Shown here: positions 1-5,806 of the stretch, one piece after another | How positions within the stretch are numbered: position 1 is the first letter of the stretch | Layout of the letters: the number at the start of each line of letters is the position of its first letter | Origin: Bacteroidales bacterium | GTDB taxonomy: Bacteria > Bacteroidota > Bacteroidia > Bacteroidales > UBA932 | Reading direction: 5' to 3' | Length of the DNA stretch: 5,981 bases | Assembly (NCBI GenBank): GCA_017561265.1 | Contig: JAFZDJ010000075.1 | Coordinates: 1-5,981, forward strand | Program-made: the position numbers and the translations under genes | Notes under the pieces: model-generated | The model's database searches: none | What the model was told of the DNA's origin: nothing | What the model saw: only the letters and a program-made list of their open reading frames with translations

Positions 1-786
1 AACCTGGCTCGATTTGAGGAAAGAGTCGAACTGCTCAGGACATGCGGTGCATACAGTCCTGACTCGACTTTCGTTGATATTGAATACGTAAAAGATAGTG
101 TCCGGGCGAAGGAAATCAGGGATTATTTCCAGTTGGACACGCTTTATGACGCCTCAGCTTCAACATGGGACAAGGCTCTTGCTATCGGCAAGTTTGTCGC
201 GTTCAACATTCCTCACGAAAATCAGAAGATACAGCCTGAATACAAGAATGCTATCGGTCTGTGGGAGTATACCAAGAATGTTGAACCTGCCTTCAACTGT
301 CGTCTGCACAGTATCATGACCTTTGAACTTCTTACCGCTGCCGGAATCAAGGCAAGATACATAACCTGTCTGCCGCAGGATGAGAATGATAATGACTGCC
401 ACGTCGTCAATGAGGTCTGGCTGCCGGAAACTCAGCAATGGGTGATGCTTGACACAGACATGGGCGGACGTTATGTCACTGACCTTGACGGCAATCTGCT
501 ATCTCTCAGACAGATGCGTGAGAATTATATAAATGGTGAAAAGATGAAGTTCTACCCTGGCTTTGAAAAAGGAAGTTCGAAGATGACTGACTACTATGCA
601 TATATGGCAAAGAATACATATTGGTTCTGCTGCTGGGGAGCATTGGGATTCTATCAGGAGGATTACACTACCCTCCCTCAGTCGGCTCTTAGAAACCGCT
701 ACTACGCACTTGTGCCTGAAGGATTCGAGCCATTCAGGGATATCGTTTACATTGTAACTCACGATCCGGACAAGTTCTGGAAATAA
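1..786 (+). CDS. Transglutaminase-like domain protein (5' end outside window)
   Basis: The frame is open from base 1 to the TAA at 784-786, giving 261 codons without a start, so the N-terminus (and any signal peptide) lies upstream. The TTG at 133 is in frame but is internal and is not taken as the start. The core matches the transglutaminase-like/papain-fold superfamily (PF01841 type): the nucleophile Cys is in FNCRLHS (codon 100, bases 298-300), followed by the helix FELLTAAGIKAR, then His in CHVVNEVWL (codon 134), then Asp in WVMLDTDMGG (codon 151). Spacing and order fit a Cys-His-Asp triad, so the protein is probably catalytically competent. In bacteria such domains are more often peptidases or amidases than cross-linking enzymes. 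The last 100 residues are rich in Tyr and Trp and carry no motif I recognise. It lies 12 bases before a membrane-protein gene and probably shares its transcript. Family assignment is firm; substrate is unknown. Confidence 0.85.
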   Translation, partial: NLARFEERVELLRTCGAYSPDSTFVDIEYVKDSVRAKEIRDYFQLDTLYDASASTWDKALAIGKFVAFNIPHENQKIQPEYKNAIGLWEYTKNVEPAFNCRLHSIMTFELLTAAGIKARYITCLPQDENDNDCHVVNEVWLPETQQWVMLDTDMGGRYVTDLDGNLLSLRQMRENYINGEKMKFYPGFEKGSSKMTDYYAYMAKNTYWFCCWGALGFYQEDYTTLPQSALRNRYYALVPEGFEPFRDIVYIVTHDPDKFWK

Positions 787-798
787 AACCACACAAGC

Positions 799-1188
799 AT
801 GAAAGCACTAAGATTAATTCGACTTACATCGATTATTGCTGCTCTTGGAATCCTGGCAGCTTACACTATTGTGTATATATTCCAGGGAGAATACCAGATG
901 TTTAATTGGATCATTCTGTTAAGTTGTCTGGTTCTGGTACCACTGCTTCTCATTACTGAATTCAAGAAGGAGAAATTTCCGAATCTCCTCGTCAAGCATG
1001 ACAAGAAACGCCGCAATCTCATGCTTTGTCTATGTGCTATTGCACTTGCAATAGGCCTTTATGACCTGATTGCATTTGACAAAGGCTGGAAAGGCTTACC
1101 GTTCATTTTCATCGTGATATATCTGGCAACCACATCATTGATCAGATATAAGATCAGACAGCAGTATCTGGAAGAAAACCCGTCGTAG
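799..1188 (+). CDS. Small four-helix integral membrane protein, unknown function
   Basis: The product has 129 residues and I do not recognise a family. Four hydrophobic segments are visible at about residues 9-28, 35-53, 73-93 and 100-115. The loop between helices 2 and 3 (54-73) is rich in Lys and Arg, and the tail after residue 115 is also basic. The positive-inside rule therefore places the N-terminus, the middle loop and the C-terminus in the cytoplasm. No catalytic motif, cofactor site or signal peptidase site is seen. The ATG at 799 is the first in the frame after the upstream stop, and the preceding AACCACACAAGC has no Shine-Dalgarno-like run, as is usual in Bacteroidota. The gene lies between the transglutaminase-like gene and the S41 lipoprotein gene with gaps of 12 and 4 bases, so co-transcription is likely. 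Any role in helping these two envelope proteins is inference from position only. Confidence 0.8.
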   Translation: MKALRLIRLTSIIAALGILAAYTIVYIFQGEYQMFNWIILLSCLVLVPLLLITEFKKEKFPNLLVKHDKKRRNLMLCLCAIALAIGLYDLIAFDKGWKGLPFIFIVIYLATTSLIRYKIRQQYLEENPS

Positions 1189-1192
1189 AACA

Positions 1193-2092
1193 ATGATAGA
1201 AAAACGAATACATATACTTCTGTTGGCCATACTGACCCTCATCAGCTGCAGCAGTCCGAATCAGGCTTATGTGCGTGACGCGATCCAGCAGATGGACAGA
1301 AAAGGACTCTATGCTGAAGGAGAGGCATGGGAAGCTGCAAAGAAGGATGCACTTTCACAAAATCCTGAAACTTTGGAAGAGGCTCAGGCAATCATCAACA
1401 AGGCAGCCAAGGTTGCCGGAGGCAAGCATTCTTATCTCTTGCCGGCAGATAAGGTACAGGCTCGTGAAAAGAGGTCTAATGAAGAAGTCTCTCCGAGTAT
1501 CATTATGAGAGAAGACGGTATATGCATGATACATCTTCCGGCTTTTGCGGGAGATGATGAAAACTGTCTCAGATACGCCCGAACTGTTCTGGATTCAATT
1601 CCTGATACAGTGAAGGGCGTATGCATCGATCTCAGAGGCAATCACGGAGGTAATATGTATCCGATGATTGCAGCAATCCACCGCTTTCTGCCGGATGATG
1701 TGTTCCTGAAATTCAAGATGAGAAGGCGGTTCCAGAGTGTGATGCCGATCAATAAGGAATTCGTGGCAAAGGTGGTCGGCATAGATATAGAACCCCGCAT
1801 CAATTGTCCTGTAGCTATTCTGACAGATGACGCGACAGCAAGTTCAGGAGAGGCTGTGCTGCTCAGTTTCAGAGGTCTGGACAATGTGCGTGTTTTCGGA
1901 TCTCCTACCGCCGGATATGCTTCCGCCAATGAAAGCATCATCTTTTATAACGGCTCCATCCTTGCCCTGACAGTCAGCTGCGACATTGCTCGTACCGGTG
2001 AGGTTTTCTGTGACGATCCGATAGTTCCGGATGTCGAGACAGACTCACCTGAAGAAGATGCGATGTCCTGGCTGAAGGATAATATTAAATAA
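1193..2092 (+). CDS. S41 family peptidase-like lipoprotein
   Basis: The product has 299 residues. It starts with a lipoprotein signal: basic MIEKRIH, a hydrophobic stretch, and a lipobox L-I-S-C with Cys19, so the mature protein is likely lipid-anchored in the envelope. The S41 (tail-specific protease, PF03572) core is clear: His79 in GGKHS at the usual D/G-x-H-S position, the strand VCIDLRGNHGGN (143-154), nucleophile Ser217 in ATASSGE (three residues before Glu220), and FGSPTAG (235-241). The general-base Lys of CtpA/Tsp enzymes, expected 25 residues after the Ser, is Tyr242. The layout therefore fits the S41B (tricorn/IRBP-like) group, which uses His and Ser instead of a Ser-Lys dyad. No PDZ domain is apparent, and the protein is short for a CtpA protease. 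The start at 1193 is 4 bases after the previous stop. It is probably a periplasmic or outer-membrane-linked peptidase, with unknown substrate. Confidence 0.87.
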   Translation: MIEKRIHILLLAILTLISCSSPNQAYVRDAIQQMDRKGLYAEGEAWEAAKKDALSQNPETLEEAQAIINKAAKVAGGKHSYLLPADKVQAREKRSNEEVSPSIIMREDGICMIHLPAFAGDDENCLRYARTVLDSIPDTVKGVCIDLRGNHGGNMYPMIAAIHRFLPDDVFLKFKMRRRFQSVMPINKEFVAKVVGIDIEPRINCPVAILTDDATASSGEAVLLSFRGLDNVRVFGSPTAGYASANESIIFYNGSILALTVSCDIARTGEVFCDDPIVPDVETDSPEEDAMSWLKDNIK

Positions 2093-2116
2093 TTTTTCAA
2101 ATTTTCTGTAGTTTTT

Positions 2117-2141
2117 TGACCGGTTTGTTGTTTAACGGTCA
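2117..2141. promoter_or_regulatory. Inverted repeat in the spacer before the ECF sigma gene
   Basis: The 73-base spacer 2093-2165 is AT-rich and contains TGACCG (2117-2122) and its exact complement CGGTCA (2136-2141), 13 bases apart. Allowing one G-U pair, the arms extend to 2113-2145. On neither strand is the stem followed by a T run, so it does not look like an intrinsic terminator. It sits 25 bases upstream of the sigma-factor start, where an operator, an autoregulatory ECF promoter element or a 5' leader hairpin could lie. No good match to the Bacteroidota TTTG / TAnnTTTG promoter pair at proper spacing was found. A six-base repeat may occur by chance, so confidence is low. Confidence 0.25.
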
Positions 2142-2165
2142 GAAACATTTCAGAAAACCCTAGAT

Positions 2166-2639
2166 ATGGACAACAAAGAAAGAGAATTTGCGCAAATCGT
2201 TCTGGAGAACAAAAGGCGGATCTACACGGTCTGCTACATGTTTTCCAAGGATGCAGACGAGGTGAACGATCTGTTTCAGGAGATACTTGTCAACCTGTGG
2301 AAAGGCCTGCAGTCTTACGAGGGAGACAAGTTCATCAGCACCTGGGTATGGAGAGTGAGCCTTAACACATGCATCAACTATTCCAAGAAACAGAAACGAG
2401 CTCTGGAGAAAGTTCCGCTCGATGTCAACATCAACCTCTTCGAGGATATGGATGATGACTCTATGCAGATCCGCCAGCTCTATGACCGCATCAACAAGCT
2501 CGGCTATATCGACCGAAGCATAATCCTGATGTGGCTGGAGAACCTGAGCTATGACGAGATCGGATCGATTCTCGGAATCACGGCAAACAATGTCTCTGTA
2601 AAGCTTGTCCGCATCAGGGAGAAACTGAAATCAATGTAG
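2166..2639 (+). CDS. ECF-type RNA polymerase sigma-70 factor
   Basis: The product has 157 residues, the usual length for a minimal ECF (group IV) sigma factor, which directs RNA polymerase to a small regulon. Region 2 spans about residues 13-78: the core-binding helix reads DLFQEILVNLW (35-45) and the promoter-melting/-10 part reads STWVWRVSLNTCIN (58-71), followed by basic SKKQKR. An acidic linker (93-99) joins it to region 4 (about 105-156), with the helix-turn-helix at about 128-153, containing LSYDEIGSILGITANNVSVK and ending in RIREKLK. No C-terminal extension (such as a SnoaL domain) is present, so signal control must come from another protein. It is the first gene of a tight cluster, 21 bases before a coiled-coil membrane protein, the place where an anti-sigma factor is normally encoded. 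The spacer upstream makes an own promoter likely. The target promoters cannot be read from this window. Confidence 0.95.
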   Translation: MDNKEREFAQIVLENKRRIYTVCYMFSKDADEVNDLFQEILVNLWKGLQSYEGDKFISTWVWRVSLNTCINYSKKQKRALEKVPLDVNINLFEDMDDDSMQIRQLYDRINKLGYIDRSIILMWLENLSYDEIGSILGITANNVSVKLVRIREKLKSM

Positions 2640-2660
2640 AACCGTCAAAAAGCGAAAGAA

Positions 2661-3251
2661 ATGGAAAGAGATAATTTTGAGATTTCACAGGAACTGGAGC
2701 AGATGCGCGAGCAGTTCAAGGTTCTCACTGACAAGGTCGAGAAGCAGAAGATCGTCAATGAAAGGCTGCTTGAGTCGTCTGTCAAAAGCAAGGTTGAGAA
2801 ATATACCGGAGGTAAGAAAGGCTGGATTTCGATCATCATAATAGCTTATATCGTCTATATCGATATTGAATACTGCATCAAATACAACCTGCCGCTGTGG
2901 TGCACCATAGTTGTTGGAGTCGGATTCAGCACGATGGTACTTATGTCCATATTCAATAAGCTGAAATGGCAGAAAGACCTTGATTTCAAGGGCGATGTAA
3001 ATGAGTTTGCAGTCAAGGTCAGGTCTGTGAAAAAGCTAGACATCATCACATCGATTGTGTCCAGACTTATCGGATATGTAGTACTGATAATCTTCTTCTA
3101 CCAGTTCATCACCATCCAGTCGAACAATGTGAGAGAAGACAGTGTTCTGGTCATATCAGCCTTTCTGCTGATTATGCTCATCCTTGTAGCAATTAAGGAC
3201 ATCCACAGAATCAGAATACTTGACGACATACTCAAAGACATAGAAGAATAA
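2661..3251 (+). CDS. Coiled-coil plus four-TM membrane protein, candidate ECF partner
   Basis: The product has 196 residues and no named domain that I recognise. Residues 5-47 form a charged amphipathic helix with a 3-4 spacing of core positions (Leu12, Met15, Phe19, Leu22, Val26, then Gln29, Asn33, Leu36), which predicts a coiled coil. Hydrophobic segments follow at about 54-72, 79-98, 132-152 and 162-178. The basic residues before helix 1 (GGKK), after helix 2 and after helix 4 put both termini and the 99-131 loop in the cytoplasm. There is no signal peptide, FecR domain or zinc-finger anti-sigma motif (HxxxCxxC). It starts 21 bases after the sigma-factor gene and ends 2 bases before the TraB-like gene. 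A cytoplasmic helical domain tethered to the membrane next to an ECF gene fits an unconventional anti-sigma or co-regulator, but this is inferred from position and topology. A structural or signalling membrane protein is the alternative. Confidence 0.8.
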   Translation: MERDNFEISQELEQMREQFKVLTDKVEKQKIVNERLLESSVKSKVEKYTGGKKGWISIIIIAYIVYIDIEYCIKYNLPLWCTIVVGVGFSTMVLMSIFNKLKWQKDLDFKGDVNEFAVKVRSVKKLDIITSIVSRLIGYVVLIIFFYQFITIQSNNVREDSVLVISAFLLIMLILVAIKDIHRIRILDDILKDIEE

Positions 3252-3253
3252 TT

Positions 3254-4123
3254 ATGAAACGAATCTTGACACTCCTGGCACTCTCCCTTCTGTGCCTCAC
3301 TTCCAACGCGCAGCTCGTGTGGAAGATCAGCGGAAACGGCATAAAGAAGCCGTCGTACATTCTCGGAACCCATCACGGTTGCCCTTTTACCTACTGTGAC
3401 AGCATCCCCGGTCTGATGAAGGCCTTTGACAAGGTGGACAACATCATCGGTGAGATCAATATGATCGAGTTGGCCGAAATGAGTCCGGAACGGATGCAGA
3501 AGATGCAGGCAATGATGATGATGCCTGCTGACACCTCCCTGCTCTCTCTTTTCTCAACGGAAGAGGCTGCAAAGGTGAATGAATGGCTTGGTAAGAAAAT
3601 GGGAGCTAGTCTTGAAATGCTCTCTGTGATGAAGCCGATGACGATAATGGTGACAGTCCAGAACAAGGAGATGATGGAAGTGATACCCGAGGTGGCCGAT
3701 ATGACAACGATCGACAAGTATATGCAGACGCTCGGTCAGCGGAAGGGCAAAACAATCGGAGAACTTGAGACTGCAGACTATCAGATGGAACTCCTGTACG
3801 GAAACTCTCTTGAGGAACAGGCAGATGCACTTCTGGAAATGATTGACCATGAAGACAGCAAAGGACTTCTGCAGCAATTGACGAGTGCATACAAATCACA
3901 GAACCTTGACACGCTTTGGAAGGTTTTTCAGGAGCAGATGACCGGTTATGAATATGACGCCATTGTCAAAGTCCGCAATCTCAACTGGGAGAAACAGATG
4001 AAGGAAATCCTTCCGAAGCAGACTACCCTTTTTGTGGTCGGTGCGGGTCATCTGCCGGGAGAATACGGCATGATCAATCTGCTTCGTGAGGCCGGGTATA
4101 AAGTGAAACCCGTGAAGAAGTAA
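3254..4123 (+). CDS. Secreted TraB/GumN family protein
   Basis: The product has 289 residues, normal for the bacterial TraB/GumN group (PF01963), which is related to the Tiki metalloproteases of animals. A signal peptide is clear: MKR, a Leu-rich core, and cleavage after SNA before Gln20, so the protein is exported. The family hallmarks are present: the N-terminal block LVWKISG...KPSYILGTHH with the G-x-x-H motif G38-T-H-H41; an acidic position in IIGEIN (Glu67); and the C-terminal FVVGAGHLPG with the second G-x-x-H (G263 to H266), followed by GMINLLREAGYKV. In Tiki proteins the two G-x-x-H motifs help bind the catalytic metal, so peptidase activity is possible, though it is not shown for most bacterial members. 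Residues 76-90 are Met-rich (seven Met in 15). The gene begins 2 bases after the membrane-protein stop and ends 3 bases before the DUF6624 gene, so translation is probably coupled and regulation shared with the ECF sigma factor. Confidence 0.92.
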   Translation: MKRILTLLALSLLCLTSNAQLVWKISGNGIKKPSYILGTHHGCPFTYCDSIPGLMKAFDKVDNIIGEINMIELAEMSPERMQKMQAMMMMPADTSLLSLFSTEEAAKVNEWLGKKMGASLEMLSVMKPMTIMVTVQNKEMMEVIPEVADMTTIDKYMQTLGQRKGKTIGELETADYQMELLYGNSLEEQADALLEMIDHEDSKGLLQQLTSAYKSQNLDTLWKVFQEQMTGYEYDAIVKVRNLNWEKQMKEILPKQTTLFVVGAGHLPGEYGMINLLREAGYKVKPVKK

Positions 4124-4126
4124 CAG

Positions 4127-5101
4127 ATGAAACTGCTTATAACAATACTCGCAGCATTAGTCTGCTGTTCCGTAAGTGCCCAGACCGGAACAGCAGACAC
4201 AATATATGTAGATGTTCCGGCAGAGGTGGAAGGATTGAGAATGCAGACCACCGAGTGCGTCGCTGTAGGCAAGAAGGACAAGGAAAGGTTCGGAAAGAAA
4301 TTCCTTGGATACTCCTTCATGCAGACATGGTGCTATAATGGAGAGAAACTCGACACGAAGAAGCACAAGGAAATCTTCAAGAATATCCAGTATTATCCAT
4401 ACGACAAGGTTGTCTTCAATGGTTTTGTTCTTGACAAGCTGGACATGGACTATTCTACTGAGGCTGGAGTAATTCCGGCTCTTATTGTAGGAAAGTATCC
4501 TGTTCTGATTTTCAGACGCGAGACTGATATGAGGGCAAAGATTGATTCACTCCTATGCGATATAGGTCGAAAGGATCAGGCAGTACGCGCAGATTGGGCG
4601 AAGGTGGCGACAGGGAATGTCACTCAGGAGGAAGCCATAGAATATGCATTGAAGATGGAAGAGACAGACAGCACCAATCTGGCAGCGGTCTCACGAATCC
4701 TTGACACATACGGATGGACTTCCGGCCTTTCTGATGAGGCAAACAAAGCAATCTTCCTTGTGATCGATCACAGTGATCTCAAGACCATGAACAAGTATAT
4801 CGGACTATTTCGCGATGCTGTGGAGAAGGGATACATATCCATGAATGACCTTGTCACAATGGAAGACCGTATGCTGATGAATGCCGGCAAGCCACAGAAA
4901 TACGGCACGCAGGCATATTCATTGGTCGAGGATGGCAAGACAGTCATTTATATATGGCCGGTTGAAGATCCGGGCAAACTTGATGCACTTCGCAAGTCTG
5001 TCGGTCTGATGCCAATCGAGAGTTATCTTGAGATGGTGAAGCAGCAAGGCGTAGAAATCATCTATGACAAGACAAAAACTGTTGCAGATTTCAATCAGTA
5101 G
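4127..5101 (+). CDS. Secreted DUF6624 domain protein
   Basis: The product has 324 residues. The signal peptide is residues 1-18, with cleavage VSA before Gln19. The two Cys at 13-14 lack small residues before them, so this is not a lipoprotein. Residues from about 147 to the end resemble DUF6624: the lead-in GRKDQAVRADW, then the central part with TNLAAVSRILDTYGW and FLVIDHSD, followed by LVTMEDRMLMNAGKPQKYGTQ (YGTQ at 259-262), PVEDP (278-282) and a final RKSVGLMPIESYLE. The biochemical role of DUF6624 is not known to me. The first 120 or so mature residues, with several Tyr, Lys and Phe and the segment FFRRE-like near the join (LIFRRET), have no family I can name and are absent from the shorter DUF6624 proteins. 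The gene follows the TraB-like gene by 3 bases and is the last of the tight cluster; a 79-base spacer comes after it. It acts in the periplasm or outside the cell. Confidence 0.85.
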   Translation: MKLLITILAALVCCSVSAQTGTADTIYVDVPAEVEGLRMQTTECVAVGKKDKERFGKKFLGYSFMQTWCYNGEKLDTKKHKEIFKNIQYYPYDKVVFNGFVLDKLDMDYSTEAGVIPALIVGKYPVLIFRRETDMRAKIDSLLCDIGRKDQAVRADWAKVATGNVTQEEAIEYALKMEETDSTNLAAVSRILDTYGWTSGLSDEANKAIFLVIDHSDLKTMNKYIGLFRDAVEKGYISMNDLVTMEDRMLMNAGKPQKYGTQAYSLVEDGKTVIYIWPVEDPGKLDALRKSVGLMPIESYLEMVKQQGVEIIYDKTKTVADFNQ

Positions 5102-5180
5102 TGGACGGAATGCCACTTGAATGCATCTATATAGAAGTATATCATAACAACTAATTTTCAATTCCTTAAACAATCATATT

Positions 5181-5654
5181 ATGAAATCAATCAGTAATTC
5201 ACTCAGATTATTTGCAGCTGTAATCGTCTTTATCGTTTCTTCAGCCGGTACGTTATCGGCTCAGGATAATGCATCTTCCGACAGAGCTTACATCTATTGC
5301 AGTGTGACCTTCAATGACTTTAAGGTTCAGAAGGAGAAACAGATTCATAATTATACTCAGAAATACACAGAACGCGTGTATAAGATGTCTGTCGACTGCC
5401 GTCAGTATGATGATGACCTTACATACATATTTGGCGTCATTAATGATGAGGAAGGACGACCACGAGAGTTCAGATCCTATATGGCAGGTCTTAATTGGCT
5501 GGGACGTATGGGATGGGAAATGCTTCCATACCCTACATCATATAGGTCTGATATGAACCTGGATCAGGTGTATTGGTTCCGTATGGATGTATCAGGATTG
5601 TCAGCTGATGAGATAAACGCGAAGCTGGCTCCACTGAGACCATCAAAGGAATAA
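5181..5654 (+). CDS. Small secreted protein of unknown function with a GWE motif
   Basis: The product has 157 residues. The first 27 residues form a signal peptide (MKSISNSLR, then a hydrophobic core, then TLSA before Gln28), so the mature protein of about 130 residues is exported. No enzyme motif is seen. The segment GRPREFRSYMAGLNWLGRMG, continuing into WEML (Gly111-Trp112-Glu113), recalls a pattern in small Bacteroidota secreted proteins and DUF4177-like folds, where a run such as ALN-x-x-x-x-x-GWE ends a helix and starts a strand. This resemblance is weak and is not used to assign a function. The ATG at 5181 is preceded by an AT-rich leader without a Shine-Dalgarno sequence. The 79-base spacer 5102-5180 has TAATTTTC at 5152-5159, near the Bacteroidota -7 consensus, but no TTTG at the matching -33 position, so an own promoter is possible but unproven. 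It may be outside the sigma-factor transcript. Confidence 0.8.
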   Translation: MKSISNSLRLFAAVIVFIVSSAGTLSAQDNASSDRAYIYCSVTFNDFKVQKEKQIHNYTQKYTERVYKMSVDCRQYDDDLTYIFGVINDEEGRPREFRSYMAGLNWLGRMGWEMLPYPTSYRSDMNLDQVYWFRMDVSGLSADEINAKLAPLRPSKE

Positions 5655-5672
5655 TTGTAAACAAACGATATT

Positions 5673-5788
5673 ATGAAACGAGGATTCTCTACTGGGGACA
5701 GATAACAACAGCTGGAAAATGCACATTGAACTTCTATAGTGGGGATGAACTTGTTACGGTGGAGCTTGCAGCACACAAACTGGAATAA
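5673..5788 (+). pseudogene. Possible frameshifted or deleted remnant of a small secreted gene
   Basis: The 152 bases between the genes at 5181-5654 and 5807 hold no intact gene. ATG AAA CGA at 5673 opens a frame like the starts at 3254 and 5807 (MKR), but it ends after ten codons (MKRGFSTGDR, TAA at 5703-5705). The frame shifted by -1 from there runs 35 codons from 5681 to the TAA at 5786-5788 and looks protein-like: it reads RILYWGQITTAGK, then TLNFYSGDELVTVEL and ends AAHKLE. It has no ATG, and upstream it is open only into the end of the previous gene. Reading MKR into this frame would give a 38-residue peptide starting MKRRIL or MKRIL, similar to the MKRIL of the gene at 3254. The best explanation is a gene broken by a one- or two-base indel, perhaps with an internal deletion. 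A chance open frame or a sequencing error is also possible. Confidence 0.35.
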
Positions 5789-5806
5789 CTAAATCGGGAT
5801 TTTATC

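Noticed and set aside
133..786. A gene starting at the TTG at 133
   Set aside because: The same frame is open without a stop back to base 1 and reads as protein-like sequence, so the TTG is internal to a gene that begins upstream.
499..792. Minus-strand open frame opposite the transglutaminase-like gene
   Set aside because: It lies wholly opposite a gene with clear family motifs and its own translation shows no domain or signal.
2093..2150. Intrinsic terminator after the S41 gene
   Set aside because: There is a stem (TGACCG/CGGTCA), but the T runs lie before it on the + strand and no T run follows it on either strand.
3247..3262. Direct repeat between GAATAATT...ATGAAACGA at 3247 and at 5649-5681
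   Set aside because: The shared bases are a stop codon and the common MKR signal-peptide start. The spacing differs and similarity stops right after, so it is not a real repeat.
3391..3899. Overlapping minus-strand open frames opposite the TraB-like gene
   Set aside because: Several long frames overlap each other here, a sign of codon-bias shadows. The + strand frame has the signal peptide and both G-x-x-H motifs.
5129..5142. Hairpin ATATA-GAAG-TATAT in the spacer after the DUF6624 gene
   Set aside because: The stem is five A-T pairs only, with no T run after it. This is too weak for a terminator and is expected by chance in AT-rich sequence.
5651..5674. ATAAT/ATTAT inverted repeat after the gene at 5181
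   Set aside because: Five A-T pairs with a 14-base loop, overlapping the stop codon and the next ATG. This is not convincing as a terminator or operator.
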